A DNA stretch of 48,232 bases from Elusimicrobiales bacterium (GCA_028688475.1 JAQTYB010000006.1:1-48232), one strand, 5' to 3'; counted from the stretch's first letter, positions 15,143-24,189 are shown. The notes: generated by a model from the letters alone, not told the origin. Numbers and translations are program-made.

Positions 15143-18100
15143 ATGAGTTTGCCTCCCGCACAATCGCCGGAACAATCCGGTTGTCCGCGCACCCCCGCCG
15201 TTTTCGCGGGGCTGCCAAACTGCGCGGCGAAAGCCTGGCTGGCGCTGTCGAATTTCAGTTCGCGCGGGCGCGGCGCGGTTTTTTGCGCGCGGGAGGAAGA
15301 AGAGGTTTCCGATTTTCTCCGGTCAGCCTCCGCGCTCAATTCCATAACCGGCGGGAAAATACGCCTTAAAACAATCCAGTTCGGCGAGGAGCGCCTGTCG
15401 CGCGCCGCGGCGATGAGCCTGTTCGTCTCCGCCGCGAAGGGCGAAATCGTGCTGGCCGGAGCAAGCTGGCGCAGCCTCGCGCTGCCCGCGCCGGAGCCGG
15501 CGGAGTTCGCGGTGAACACTCAGACAATAACGCGCGGCGGCTCGTCCAGGCGGGACGCGCTCTGCGGCTCGCTGGCGCAGGCCGGCTACGAGCGCGCCGA
15601 ATTCGTAGAGCAGCCCGGCGAGTACGCGGTTCGCGGCGCGGTGGTGGACGTTTATCCGCCTTCCCTCAAGTCCCCCGCGCGGCTTTATTTCAGCGGCGAC
15701 AGGGTCGAATCCATCCGTCTGTTCGATATAGAAACCCAGTCAACGAGCGGGTTTCTGGACTCGCTGGAAATAATCCCCTGCAAGACGGATGACGGCGCCG
15801 TTTCGCTGCGCGAGCGCCTCGCCGGACAGCTGGATTTGCTGCTGGACAAGACTCTTCCCGCCGACGAGGCCGGCCAGCCGCCGCCGGACGGCGCCGCCGC
15901 GGCGCTGCTATATCCTGTGCCGCTGGCGGCGGACGCGGTAAATTTCGGCGCGGCGCGCCACCCGGCCTTCAACGGCGACATGGCGCGTGTCATCTCCGAG
16001 ATAGAACGCCTGGGCGCGGCGGGCATGAAAGTCTGTGTTTCCTGCCTGAACCGGGGCGAGCTCGAGCGCGTGTCCGAGCTTTTCGCCGAACATCGCGCCC
16101 GCGCCGGCGCGGAGCTTTGCGTGAGCCGGCTGCGCGAGGGCTTCGCTCATCCTCCGTCGGGGTTCGCCGTCATAACTTCGGGCGATATTTTCGCGCGCCG
16201 CTACTCGTCGGGCTCGCTGCTTGAAAAGTTCGACTCCTCAAACGCCAAACGCATCCGTTTCAAGGATTTGAAACCCGGCGATTTCGTGGTGCACGAGCAT
16301 TACGGCGTCGCCAAATACCTCGGCCTGCGCACCATTTCGCCCGAAGGCGCGGCAGTTTCCGGCGATTCGCCGGACGCGGTGGAATGCCTGCTGCTGGAAT
16401 ACAAAAACAATCACCGGCTTTTCGTGCCGCTTTACGATTTCTCGCGCGTGCAGAAATTTGTGGGCGCGGAGGGCAAGCGCCCCCGGCTTTCCGGCTTGAG
16501 CGGCAAAAGCTGGGGCGAGGTCAAAAAGCGCGTCAAAAAAGGCGTCGAGGACGCGGCGAAGGAAATACTGCGCATCGAGGCCGAGCGCGCCGCCGCGCAA
16601 TCGCCGGTGCTGGCGGGCGACCCGCACATAGAGCGCGAGTTCGCGGACTCGTTCCCCTTCGAGGAAACGCCCGACCAGGCCAAAGCCATAGACGTTATCA
16701 GCGGCGACCTGGAGCTGCCCAAGCCGATGGACCGCGTGCTGGCGGGCGACGTGGGATTCGGCAAAACCGAGGTGGCGATGCGCGCCGCGCTGCGCTGCGC
16801 CCTGTCCGGGCGGCAGGCGGCGCTTTTCGCGCCCACCACCGTGCTGGCGGCGCAGCATTACCGCACGTTCTCCCAGCGTTTCGCGGGCTTTCCGGTGAAG
16901 CTGGCGATGCTCTGCCGTTTCCAGACCGCCGCCGAGCAGAAAACCATCGTGGCCGACCTGCGGGCGGGGGCGGTGGACATCGTAATCGGCACGCATCGGC
17001 TGCTCTCAAAGGACATAGCTTTCAAAAATCTGGGGCTGTGCATTATTGACGAGGAACACCGTTTCGGCGTGCATCAGAAAGAAAAGGTGCGCCAAATCGC
17101 GCGCGGGGTGCATACTTTATTGCTTTCCGCCACGCCGATACCGCGCACGCTTTACCAGTCCATGTCCGGCCTGCGGGAAATTTCGGTCATAGAAACGCCG
17201 CCGTCGGGCCGCATGCCCATCGCCACCCGCGTTTCGCCGTGGGACGATAAAATCGCCGCCGCGGCCATCCGCGAGGAATTGCAGCGCGGCGGGCAGGTCT
17301 ATTACGTGCACAACCGGGTGCGCACGATGGCGTCGCGCCTCGCGTTTTTGCAAACGCTGGTGCCGGAGGCGCGCATACGCCCCGCCCACGGCCAGATGGA
17401 GGGTGCGGAGCTTGAGCGCGCGATGTTCGATTTCTTCAACCGCGGTTACGACGTGCTGCTGGCCTCCACAATCATAGAATCGGGCCTCGATATGCCGGAA
17501 GTCAACACCCTCATCGTGGAAAACGCGCACGAGTTCGGCCTGTCCCAGCTTTACCAGTTGCGCGGCAGAATCGGCAGGGGCGACAAGAAGGCGTACTGCT
17601 ACCTTTTTTACCCGCCGTGGCTGGACCGCTGCAAAAAGGGCGAAGCGCCGCCTGACGACGCCGATTTCGCGGACGAATCCGTCCCCTTGAAACGGCGCGG
17701 CAGGCCCGCGCGGCGCGGCGCGAAAACCGCGCAGCCGCAGGCTGACCGCGCCGGCATGACGGAGGAAGCCTGCCAGCGGCTTGCCGCGCTTATGGAATTT
17801 AGCGAACTGGGCTCGGGCTTCCGCCTTGCCATGCGCGATTTGGAGATACGCGGCGCGGGCGAGCTTTTGGGGCTGCGCCAGCACGGGTTCATAAACGAAG
17901 TGGGACTTTCGCTTTATTGCGATATGCTTTCGTCGGAGGTGAGCCGCCTCAAGGGCGGCGCGAAACGGCAGTTGCAGCCGGCCTCGTTTGACGCGCCGGT
18001 GCCCGCCTTCATCCCGCCGGATTACATGCCCGATGAAACCGAGCGGCTCAACTGGTACCGCCGCCTGCTGGGCGCCGACGACAAGACCGCCGATGAAATA

Positions 18101-18412
18101 TTGGCCAAACTTGAAGATGTTTCCGGCCCCGCGCCGCAAAGCGTGAAAAATATCGCGGAAGTGATGAAGCTGCGCCACCTCGCCGCGCGTTCCGGCGTGC
18201 GCCACCTGGAATTCAGCAACGGCGCGCTGGAGATTTATTTCCTCAGGGAAGCGCCGCCGCCCTCCGACACCGGCGCGCGCCTGCTGGCCAGATACGCCGA
18301 CCGCGTGCGCTTCCTTCCCTCGCCGCTCGGCGACGGCGCGCGCATAACCGCCGGAGGCGCGGATTCGCTGGATTTCGCGCGCGAAATCGTCTCCTTCCTC
18401 CGTCACGGGTGA
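15143..18412 (+). CDS. mfd: Transcription-repair coupling factor (Mfd)
   Basis: Mfd removes RNA polymerase stalled at DNA damage and recruits UvrA. The 1089 residues show a degenerate UvrB-like N-terminal region, the RNAP-interaction domain (FKDLKPGDFVVHEHYGVAKY, about 375-395) and RecG-like helicase motifs. These are Walker A GDVGFGKTEVA, DEEHRFG box, LLLSATPIPRTL, STIIESGLDMPEVN and QLYQLRGRIGR, followed by a C-terminal TRCF domain. Between the helicase and TRCF regions there is a basic insert (about 845-870, KRRGRPARRG) not usual in Mfd; AT-hook-like GRPAR is visible. An upstream ATG choice is not available in frame within the gap. The stop is 21 nt before the isomerase gene. Confidence 0.95.
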   Translation: MSLPPAQSPEQSGCPRTPAVFAGLPNCAAKAWLALSNFSSRGRGAVFCAREEEEVSDFLRSASALNSITGGKIRLKTIQFGEERLSRAAAMSLFVSAAKGEIVLAGASWRSLALPAPEPAEFAVNTQTITRGGSSRRDALCGSLAQAGYERAEFVEQPGEYAVRGAVVDVYPPSLKSPARLYFSGDRVESIRLFDIETQSTSGFLDSLEIIPCKTDDGAVSLRERLAGQLDLLLDKTLPADEAGQPPPDGAAAALLYPVPLAADAVNFGAARHPAFNGDMARVISEIERLGAAGMKVCVSCLNRGELERVSELFAEHRARAGAELCVSRLREGFAHPPSGFAVITSGDIFARRYSSGSLLEKFDSSNAKRIRFKDLKPGDFVVHEHYGVAKYLGLRTISPEGAAVSGDSPDAVECLLLEYKNNHRLFVPLYDFSRVQKFVGAEGKRPRLSGLSGKSWGEVKKRVKKGVEDAAKEILRIEAERAAAQSPVLAGDPHIEREFADSFPFEETPDQAKAIDVISGDLELPKPMDRVLAGDVGFGKTEVAMRAALRCALSGRQAALFAPTTVLAAQHYRTFSQRFAGFPVKLAMLCRFQTAAEQKTIVADLRAGAVDIVIGTHRLLSKDIAFKNLGLCIIDEEHRFGVHQKEKVRQIARGVHTLLLSATPIPRTLYQSMSGLREISVIETPPSGRMPIATRVSPWDDKIAAAAIREELQRGGQVYYVHNRVRTMASRLAFLQTLVPEARIRPAHGQMEGAELERAMFDFFNRGYDVLLASTIIESGLDMPEVNTLIVENAHEFGLSQLYQLRGRIGRGDKKAYCYLFYPPWLDRCKKGEAPPDDADFADESVPLKRRGRPARRGAKTAQPQADRAGMTEEACQRLAALMEFSELGSGFRLAMRDLEIRGAGELLGLRQHGFINEVGLSLYCDMLSSEVSRLKGGAKRQLQPASFDAPVPAFIPPDYMPDETERLNWYRRLLGADDKTADEILAKLEDVSGPAPQSVKNIAEVMKLRHLAARSGVRHLEFSNGALEIYFLREAPPPSDTGARLLARYADRVRFLPSPLGDGARITAGGADSLDFAREIVSFLRHG

Positions 18413-18418
18413 TAATTT

Positions 18419-18427
18419 TGGTAGAAT
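18419..18427 (+). promoter_or_regulatory. Extended -10 promoter TGG-TAGAAT for the isomerase operon
   Basis: TGG (18419-18421) precedes TAGAAT (18422-18427), and 6 nt separate it from GTG 18434. The predicted +1 is the G of the GTG start codon. No ribosome-binding site is present, again consistent with leaderless initiation. Confidence 0.5.
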
Positions 18428-18433
18428 AAAACC

Positions 18434-19309
18434 GTGAAACGCAACGACGAGATGATATTTGCGAAGCTTGCCGCATGCGCTTTGGGCATGCTGGTTGTTT
18501 GCGGTTGCTCCAAAAAACCGGACATGTGCGTCGGAAAAGGCGGCAATGCGCCGCTGGCGCGCGTCGGCCATGCGGTCATCACCGCGGCTGATTTGGAGCG
18601 TAAAGCAGGGGATGTTCCCGCCGACTATCAGAAATATGTCTCCACGCCGGAAGGCAAAAAACAATTTCTTCAGATTCTGCTGCGCGAGCGCGTCATCCTT
18701 TCCGCCGCGCAGGACAGCGATATTCCGCGCTCCGGGGTTTACAAAACCGAGACGGCGCGGATGAAAAAAGAGCTCGACGACCGCTACGCCGACTTTCAGG
18801 AGTATCTCCTCACCAGAATGTGGCTGGACAGCCTGCGCTCCAAAAACATCATTTCGGTCTCGGAGCGGGAAATACAGGAGTATTACCGCAAGTATCCTTT
18901 TGAAGTCTCCATAAGCCATATACTGCTGTCCAATCCCGACGAGGCCTCCGCGCTGGTGAAAAGCCTGCGCGCTTCGCCGCACTCGTTCCAGTCCGCCGCC
19001 AAGTCGCGTTCTCTGGACAGGGAAACCGCCGCCAACGGCGGCAGGGTGCCCGCGTTCATCGCGGGCGAGTTCCTGCCTGAGCTCGAAGGCCCCGCCATCG
19101 GGATGCGGTCCGGCGAGGTGCAGGGCGTCATAAAAAGCCGCTCCGGCTACCACATCATCCGGAAAAACGGGGAGAGCAAGCTGTCCTACGCCGCCGCGCG
19201 CGACCGCATAGGGCGCATACTCGAGAAGAAAAAGCTCGACGACTATTTGAATTCGCTTCAGTCCAAATACCCGGTGGAGGTTCTTGATGAAAGCTATAAA
19301 TACCAGTAA
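18434..19309 (+). CDS. Parvulin-type peptidyl-prolyl isomerase lipoprotein (PrsA/SurA-like)
   Basis: 291 residues. A short hydrophobic leader ends in a lipobox-like VCGC (Cys about 22), so the protein is probably lipidated and faces the periplasm. Residues about 35-150 form a SurA_N-like chaperone helix bundle. Residues about 155-250 are a parvulin domain, recognisable by VSISHILLSN, NGGRVPAF and SRSGYHIIRK. Family members assist folding of outer-membrane and secreted proteins. The start is GTG 18434, with ATG 18452 as an alternative. It overlaps the next, related gene by 23 nt, suggesting tandem duplication and joint expression. Confidence 0.85.
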   Translation: MKRNDEMIFAKLAACALGMLVVCGCSKKPDMCVGKGGNAPLARVGHAVITAADLERKAGDVPADYQKYVSTPEGKKQFLQILLRERVILSAAQDSDIPRSGVYKTETARMKKELDDRYADFQEYLLTRMWLDSLRSKNIISVSEREIQEYYRKYPFEVSISHILLSNPDEASALVKSLRASPHSFQSAAKSRSLDRETAANGGRVPAFIAGEFLPELEGPAIGMRSGEVQGVIKSRSGYHIIRKNGESKLSYAAARDRIGRILEKKKLDDYLNSLQSKYPVEVLDESYKYQ

Positions 19310-20405
19310 ATTCGCGCTGGCCGCGCTGGCTGCCGCGCTGCTGGCCTGCTCCGGCGCGTCCGCCAAGGTGATGGAGGACACGGTGGCCACGGTCAACGGC
19401 GAGCCGGTGCTCCGCTCCGAATACACCCGCTTCGTGGGCGAGCTGACCGAGCGCTACCGCGCCACAATGCCGAATTTTTTCGAGCAGAAGGACGCCGACA
19501 AGCAGTTGTCCAAACAGGTGCTTGACGAGATGATAAGCACACTGCTGGTGGAGCAGGCGGCCAGGAGCGCCAAGGTGATAGTCCGCGACCGCGAGGTGCA
19601 GGACCGCCTGGAGAAAGTGCGCAAAACCTTCGCCGCCGACGAAAACGGCCGCCCGCTCGCCGAGGCGCAGGCCAACGCCAATTTCGAGAAAGAGCTCAAA
19701 AAAGAGGCGCTGACGCTCGACGAGTTACGCGCCCGGCTGACCCGCCAGATGACCGCCGAAAAATACGTGCAGCAGACTTTGCAGCCCAAACTCGTGCAGC
19801 CGGCGGATTCCGAAATCAAAAAGTTTTACGACAAGCTGATGTTCGTCGTCAAGGGCGCCACCGCGCCGCTGGCCGGCATGAGCGAGGCCGACGCGCAGGA
19901 AATGCAGATGATGGCCCGGCAGGTGCGCGACATGAGCGCCGAGCGCGTCCGCGTCCGCCACATCTTCATCAAAGCGGACGAAAAAGCCCCGCTGGCGGAG
20001 AAAAACAAGGCGCTTGAAACCGCAAAGGACATAAAAACGCATCTCGACAAAGGCGCCGATTTTGCGGACCTCGCCAAAAAACACTCCCAGGACGCCGAAA
20101 GCGCCGCGCGCGGCGGCGATATCGGCGCGGTAATCAAGGGAATGGGCCTTCCCGCCGAATTTGAAAAACAGGCCTTCGCGCTTCCCGTGGGCCAGGTGGG
20201 CGAGCCGTTTGCCACGCCGCTGGGCTACCACATACTCCGCGTGGACGAACACCGCGTGGCGCAGTCGCCGCAGTTTGACGAGTTGCGCGAGCAGCTTGGC
20301 CAGTATCTGATGAACCGCCAGTTCAAGTCGGAGCTCAAAAAACTGGTGGAATCGCTGCGGGCGAAGGCGTCCGTCGTAATCAACGAGGACAAGTCTAAAA
20401 ATTGA
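19287..20405 (+). CDS. SurA-like periplasmic peptidyl-prolyl cis-trans isomerase
   Basis: 372 residues with a signal sequence (FALAALAAALLACSGASA). Cleavage after ASA is most likely, although LLAC-S could serve as a lipobox. The chaperone-type N-domain (about 30-190) contains VATVNGEPVLRSEY, typical of SurA/PpiD/PrsA. The parvulin domain (about 210-310) contains VRVRHIFIKAD, ARGGDIGAVIKGMG and FATPLGYHILRVDEH. Probable role: folding of exported proteins and outer-membrane assembly. ATG 19287 has GGAGG 6 nt upstream, inside the end of the preceding gene. Its own stop overlaps the TTG start of pdxA (TTGA). Confidence 0.88.
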   Translation: MKAINTSKFALAALAAALLACSGASAKVMEDTVATVNGEPVLRSEYTRFVGELTERYRATMPNFFEQKDADKQLSKQVLDEMISTLLVEQAARSAKVIVRDREVQDRLEKVRKTFAADENGRPLAEAQANANFEKELKKEALTLDELRARLTRQMTAEKYVQQTLQPKLVQPADSEIKKFYDKLMFVVKGATAPLAGMSEADAQEMQMMARQVRDMSAERVRVRHIFIKADEKAPLAEKNKALETAKDIKTHLDKGADFADLAKKHSQDAESAARGGDIGAVIKGMGLPAEFEKQAFALPVGQVGEPFATPLGYHILRVDEHRVAQSPQFDELREQLGQYLMNRQFKSELKKLVESLRAKASVVINEDKSKN

Positions 20406-21328
20406 AACCGGTTGTTTTAATCACCTCGGGAGACACGGCCGGCATCGGCCCCGAAATCTGTGTGCGCGCCCTGCGCGCCGCGCGGATAAGGAACCGGTGC
20501 CGGCCAGTGCTTTTGGGCGATGCGCGCGCGTTTGCCGGATACGGCTGGCGGCAGTCTCTTTGCGCCGTCATGGACACCGGCGGGCTCGCGCCGCTGCCCA
20601 AACCGGGCGCGCCGTCGGCTTGCGGCGGTTCGGCCTCATTCAAAGCGGTGAAACTGGCGGTGAATCTGGCGCTTAACGGTCATGCGGACGCCGTCGTGAC
20701 AGCGCCGGTATGCAAGGAATCCTGGGCGCTGGCCCGCGTCGGTTACAAGGACCATACGTCATTTTTGCGGAAAGCTGCGGGATGTCCGGACGCCGCCATG
20801 CTGTTTGCGGCGGGCAAAATCCGCTGCGCGCTGGTTACGGAACACTCCCCGCTAAAAGCCGTGCCGGAACAGATAACCGCGCGAAAAATAATCGCCCGCG
20901 CCAAAGCTTTCCGCGCCGCGCTGGCGAGTCTTGGAATAAAAAATCCGTCTCTCGCCGTCTGCGCACTCAATCCGCACGCCGGCGACGGCGGCGTGCTGGG
21001 CGGCGAGGAAACCCGCGTCATCGCGCCCGCCGTCGCCGCGCTGCGCAGGGGCGGAATGCGCGTTTGCGGTCCTCTTCCCTCCGACGCGGCGTGGCAGGCC
21101 CACGCCGCGGGGGATTACGACGGCATACTCTGCATGTACCACGACCAGGCGCTTGCCCCGCTCAAGCTCGCCGCCAAAACGCCCGTAGTGCACTGGACTT
21201 TCGGGCTGCCGTTCGTGCGGGTGTCGCCCGCGCACGGCACCGCGTTCGATATCGCCGGCAAAGGCCGTGCGGACTCTGCAAGCATGGAGGCCGCCATATT
21301 GTTCGCGGCGGAGCGATGCCAGCCATGA
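20402..21328 (+). CDS. pdxA: 4-hydroxythreonine-4-phosphate dehydrogenase (PdxA)
   Basis: PdxA oxidises 4-phosphohydroxy-L-threonine in the DXP-dependent route to pyridoxal 5'-phosphate. The 308 residues show the family signature GDTAGIGPE (usually GDPAGIGPE) at the N-terminus. The three metal-ligand histidines are in GYKDHTSFL, MYHDQALAPLK and SPAHGTAFDIAGKG. The start is a TTG overlapping the preceding stop (TTGA), the only start consistent with MKPVVLITSGD. The product would supply PLP used by NifS and the GSA-type aminotransferase encoded nearby. It overlaps the downstream methyltransferase by 4 nt. Confidence 0.93.
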   Translation: MKPVVLITSGDTAGIGPEICVRALRAARIRNRCRPVLLGDARAFAGYGWRQSLCAVMDTGGLAPLPKPGAPSACGGSASFKAVKLAVNLALNGHADAVVTAPVCKESWALARVGYKDHTSFLRKAAGCPDAAMLFAAGKIRCALVTEHSPLKAVPEQITARKIIARAKAFRAALASLGIKNPSLAVCALNPHAGDGGVLGGEETRVIAPAVAALRRGGMRVCGPLPSDAAWQAHAAGDYDGILCMYHDQALAPLKLAAKTPVVHWTFGLPFVRVSPAHGTAFDIAGKGRADSASMEAAILFAAERCQP

Positions 21329-22140
21329 GCGGAAATACGCCGTCCCGCGAAAAGCGTTTTGAGTTCGGAGAGAACTGGTCCCAATTCCTGAAAATCGTTG
21401 ACGAACGGCGCATTCTGGACGCCACGAATTCGCTCAAAACCATGCTGGAAGCTCGGGATTTGCGCGGCCTGAAATTTCTCGACGCAGGCTGCGGCAGCGG
21501 GATTTTCAGCCTGGCGGCCAAACGGCTTGGAGCGGACGCGCTGTCTTTCGATTTCGATGCCCGGGCCGTAGCCTGCGCGGAAGAATTGCGGCGGCGGTAT
21601 TTTCCGTCCGGCGAAAGCTGGCGGATAGAGCGCGGCGACGCTCTTGACCGGGCCTATATCGAATCGCTGGGAAAGTTCGACGTGGTCTATTCCTGGGGGG
21701 TGCTGCATCACACCGGAGACATGTACAGGGCGATGGACAATATTTGCGCGGCCGTGAAGTCCGGCGGCAAATTATGCCTGGCCATTTATAACGACCAGGG
21801 CGGCGCCAGCCGGCGGTGGCGGTTCATAAAAAAAACGTACTGCTCCTCTTCGCCCGCGGTGCGGGGGCTGCTGATTTTTGGCGTCGGCGCTTATTTTGCG
21901 CTGCGAAGTTCAGCCGCGAATCTGGTCAATCTGAGAAGTCCGTTTCCGCAGTGTGTTTCCCCGCGCGGCATGAACTGGAAATACGACCTTGTGGACTGGA
22001 CGGGCGGCTATCCGTTCGAGGTGGCCAGGCCGGAAGAGATTTTCGATTTTTGCAAAAAACGCGGATTTTCGCTGGAGAGGCTGTTGACCAACGGCGGCGG
22101 GTCCGGCTGCAACGAGTTCGTTTTCAAAAAAACGGGATAA
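21325..22140 (+). CDS. Class I SAM-dependent methyltransferase
   Basis: 271 residues. Motif I is LDAGCGSGIFS, motif II FDFDARA, and post-motif VVYSWGVLHHTGDM is typical of the UbiG/UbiE-like superfamily. A moderately hydrophobic segment (GLLIFGVGAYFALRSSAAN) in the second half may be an interfacial helix. The substrate is not predictable. ATG 21325 overlaps the pdxA stop as ATGA with GGAG 11 nt upstream; ATG 21316 would add three residues. It converges directly on the gene at 22141 with no intervening base. Confidence 0.88.
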   Translation: MSGNTPSREKRFEFGENWSQFLKIVDERRILDATNSLKTMLEARDLRGLKFLDAGCGSGIFSLAAKRLGADALSFDFDARAVACAEELRRRYFPSGESWRIERGDALDRAYIESLGKFDVVYSWGVLHHTGDMYRAMDNICAAVKSGGKLCLAIYNDQGGASRRWRFIKKTYCSSSPAVRGLLIFGVGAYFALRSSAANLVNLRSPFPQCVSPRGMNWKYDLVDWTGGYPFEVARPEEIFDFCKKRGFSLERLLTNGGGSGCNEFVFKKTG

Positions 22141-22944
22141 TCAGCGTATCTGGCGCAATTCCACCGGCAGCTCCGATTTCATCGCGGCAATCGCCGAATA
22201 GTAGTCGTCCTCGTCCTGCGAGGCCGCGAAAGCGTTCACGCGGTATTGCACCACCAGCTTTCCTTTCGTCTCGCGCGCCTCCACCGCCTGAAAAATTCTG
22301 TTTGGAAAATCCGAGGTTGAAACCAGCATCACCACCATCTGCCGCGAAAAATCGGCGTCGGGCAGCCTGCTGCCCGGATGGCTTGCGCGGAAAGCGGCGT
22401 AGCTGCGTCCGTCGCTGAAAACTTTGGCGCTGACCGGCGCCGACGGCAGCGGGTTGGTCGGGCCCGGCACGGCTGTCTTGAGGGAAATCCTGCTTTCCGG
22501 CGGGTTGAGGCTGGGGCTGACCACCACTTTGGAGAAATCGCTCTCTCTGAGCGGCACGGCGGGGCGCTTTTTTGCGCCGCTTATCTCGGTCAGCACCTCC
22601 GAAACCGGTTTTGGCGGCAGCGCGGCCCCCGCAAAACCTTTTTCACGGACAACGGTCATATGCCCTTCGCAAGGAGATTCCGCCGCGTCATAGCCGTCGG
22701 CGAGCAGGGCGCGCGCGCGCATGGCGTCTTCCGCTTGTTTTGCCCGCCGCAGGTCTTCCCCCGCGGAAACGAGGGGAATCTCCGCCGCGGGCGCGCGCCT
22801 GGCGGCGGAAAAATCGCGCAGGAAAACCGCGGTTATAGCCAGCGCGAGCGCCGCCGCCGCGAATATTGTATATGCCTTCGCGTGATTGGCGCGCGGTTCT
22901 TTTGAAGGCCGGTCGGCGAATGGCGGAGGGGAGGGTTCAATCAT
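22141..22944 (-). CDS. Membrane-anchored protein with PrcB-like C-terminal domain, 267 aa
   Basis: A cytoplasmic N-terminal stretch of about 22 residues is followed by one membrane segment (AYTIFAAAALALAITAVFL, about 24-43). A long Pro/Ala-rich region follows, then a C-terminal domain of about 85 residues. That domain reads FRASHPGSRLPDADFSRQMVVML...GKLVVQYRV, which resembles the PrcB_C family by eye. The function of that family is poorly defined. The gene has its own extended -10 element just before the ATG. The stop is back to back with that of the converging methyltransferase. Confidence 0.65.
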   Translation of the reverse strand: MIEPSPPPFADRPSKEPRANHAKAYTIFAAAALALAITAVFLRDFSAARRAPAAEIPLVSAGEDLRRAKQAEDAMRARALLADGYDAAESPCEGHMTVVREKGFAGAALPPKPVSEVLTEISGAKKRPAVPLRESDFSKVVVSPSLNPPESRISLKTAVPGPTNPLPSAPVSAKVFSDGRSYAAFRASHPGSRLPDADFSRQMVVMLVSTSDFPNRIFQAVEARETKGKLVVQYRVNAFAASQDEDDYYSAIAAMKSELPVELRQIR

Positions 22945-22949
22945 GCGAT

Positions 22950-22958
22950 ATTATAGCA
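22950..22958 (-). promoter_or_regulatory. Extended -10 promoter TGC-TATAAT, leaderless
   Basis: A perfect TATAAT (22950-22955 on the minus strand) preceded by TGC lies only 5 nt before ATG 22944. Transcription would start on or within 1 nt of the start codon. It occupies the 19-bp gap after the upstream gene's stop at 22964. Confidence 0.55.
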
Positions 22959-22963
22959 GACTG

Positions 22964-23272
22964 TCAGTCCAAATCCAGCGGGTTCAGCGGGCGCTCCACT
23001 GTGCCGCCAGCGTCCTTGATTTTTTGCTTCTCGGCCTCGAACTTGTCGGCCAGTTCCTGCCGGCGCTGCTTGAGGCTCTCCGGCGCGCCGGTAAAATACT
23101 TGTCCAGCCGGTCTTTTTCCTCTTTCATTTTTTTGAGAGATTCGGCGAACGGGTCGGCGCCGTCTTTTATTTTCAGCTTCTCCCAGGTTTTTACGACCTT
23201 GCCCGTCTGTTTGTCAACTTCCAGCCGCATGCCGCAATGCGGACAGTCCACAAAAATAGTTTCCGAAGACAT
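22964..23272 (-). CDS. Small zinc-ribbon plus coiled-coil protein, 102 aa
   Basis: The N-terminus MSSETIFVDCPHCGMRLEVD carries one CPxCG knuckle, half of a typical zinc ribbon. It could bind metal as a dimer. The rest is a highly charged helix (FAESLKKMKEEKDRL...) with heptad character and a short Pro-containing tail. No named family is recognised. ATG 23272 has GGAGG 4 nt upstream; an in-frame start at 23314 would add 14 residues without a better site. It lies between the MORN-type gene and the PrcB-like gene on the same strand. Confidence 0.72.
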   Translation of the reverse strand: MSSETIFVDCPHCGMRLEVDKQTGKVVKTWEKLKIKDGADPFAESLKKMKEEKDRLDKYFTGAPESLKQRRQELADKFEAEKQKIKDAGGTVERPLNPLDLD

Positions 23273-23328
23273 AAATCCTCCATTATCCGGCGCAAGTCGG
23301 GCCGGAAACGCCAAATTTTCCAGGGCAA

Positions 23329-24021
23329 TCAGAGTTGCCTGAATCTGCCTGTGTTGCCCGGGTTGTCCGAAGCCGCGCCGCTTCTCGTGAATACGCGGCG
23401 GGAAAGAAGGACGCCGTCAATGTAGGTTTCCTCGCATTGGACGCGGCCATTGTCGTGGAACGCGGCGCGTTTGCCGGAAAGCCTGCCGCGCTCGTAATAC
23501 TCGCGCAGCTTGATCTGCCCGTTCTTGTAATAGACCTTTTTTTCGCCCTGCAGCAGGTCGTCCTCGAAATTTTCCTCGCTCCAGGGCTTGCCGTTTTCAA
23601 ACATTATTATGTGCGCGCCGTGCAGCAGGTTCAGGCGGTAGTGGAAAATTTCCATGATGGTGCCCTCGTCGCCGCTGGTGAATACTTTGCGCGCGCCGTG
23701 CATTTTTCCTCCCAGCCAGGAGGTTTCGCAGCCGATGGCGCCGTTTTTGAGAAATTCGCGGGAAATGCCGTCAAGCAGGTTGTTTTTGTACCGGAATTCG
23801 AACCGCAGCTCGCCGGTCGGGTAAAACTCGCGGACCGCGCCGTCGGGTATAGCGCCGTCCAGGCGGACGGAGTTGCCGTTGAGGTCGAGCGTCTCGCGGG
23901 CCACTTCGCGTCCGGATACCAGGTAAACCCTGCGCCTGCCTTCGGTGCGCCGCTCAGCCGGACGGCCCTCGTCGAAAATGACAAAACGCGGATAAAAGCG
24001 TATCGAACCGCAATCTGGCAT
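23329..24021 (-). CDS. YwqK/MORN-variant repeat protein, 230 aa
   Basis: The protein is built of short beta-repeats of the type G-x-x-R-E-F-Y-P-x-G-E-L-R-x-E-x-x-Y-K-N-N-L-L-D-G, recurring about six times (for example GAVREFYPTGELRFEFRY, REFLKNGAIGCETSW, KKVYYKNGQIKLREYY, KRAAFHDNGRVQCEETY). This is the pattern of YwqK-type 'toxin-antitoxin component' repeats, related to MORN. Despite that label, no toxin gene is adjacent and the role is open. The ATG at 24021 lies only 4 nt from the family A palindrome, so the hairpin would occupy the upstream region. An in-frame extension to 24141 runs through the palindrome and is not credible. Confidence 0.78.
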   Translation of the reverse strand: MPDCGSIRFYPRFVIFDEGRPAERRTEGRRRVYLVSGREVARETLDLNGNSVRLDGAIPDGAVREFYPTGELRFEFRYKNNLLDGISREFLKNGAIGCETSWLGGKMHGARKVFTSGDEGTIMEIFHYRLNLLHGAHIIMFENGKPWSEENFEDDLLQGEKKVYYKNGQIKLREYYERGRLSGKRAAFHDNGRVQCEETYIDGVLLSRRVFTRSGAASDNPGNTGRFRQL

Positions 24022-24025
24022 ATTA

Positions 24026-24187
24026 GACTTGTCCCCGAATAAGGTTATGAGGCAAAAAGACAGGATTTTGGCTTGCAGCGAAGCGGGCGCAGGCGCGCAC
24101 ACTCGAATAGGGTGTGTAAGCCGAAGCCCGCGAAGCTGCAAGCCAAAAGCCGTGATTTTTGCCCATAAAATTATTTGGGGACAAGTC
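24026..24187. repeat. Imperfect palindrome, 162 bp (family A, copy 2)
   Basis: The arms GACTTGTCCCCGAATAA (24026-24042) and TTATTTGGGGACAAGTC (24171-24187) pair with one mismatch. Inner arms around TTTTGGCTTGCAGC (24066-24079) and GCTGCAAGCCAAAA (24134-24147) pair fully. TA flanks both ends, as expected for a TA target duplication. TAAGCCGAAG then CCGCGAAG (24117-24135) is shared, inverted, with copy 1 at 5621-5785. It sits exactly between the queE stop (2 nt away) and the next gene's ATG (4 nt away). Confidence 0.88.
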
Positions 24188-24189
24188 TA

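Noticed and set aside
17117..19426. A 769-codon open frame on the minus strand across mfd and the first isomerase gene
   Set aside because: It is antisense to strongly conserved genes and its composition is the typical by-product of GC-rich codon use. It has no domain motifs.
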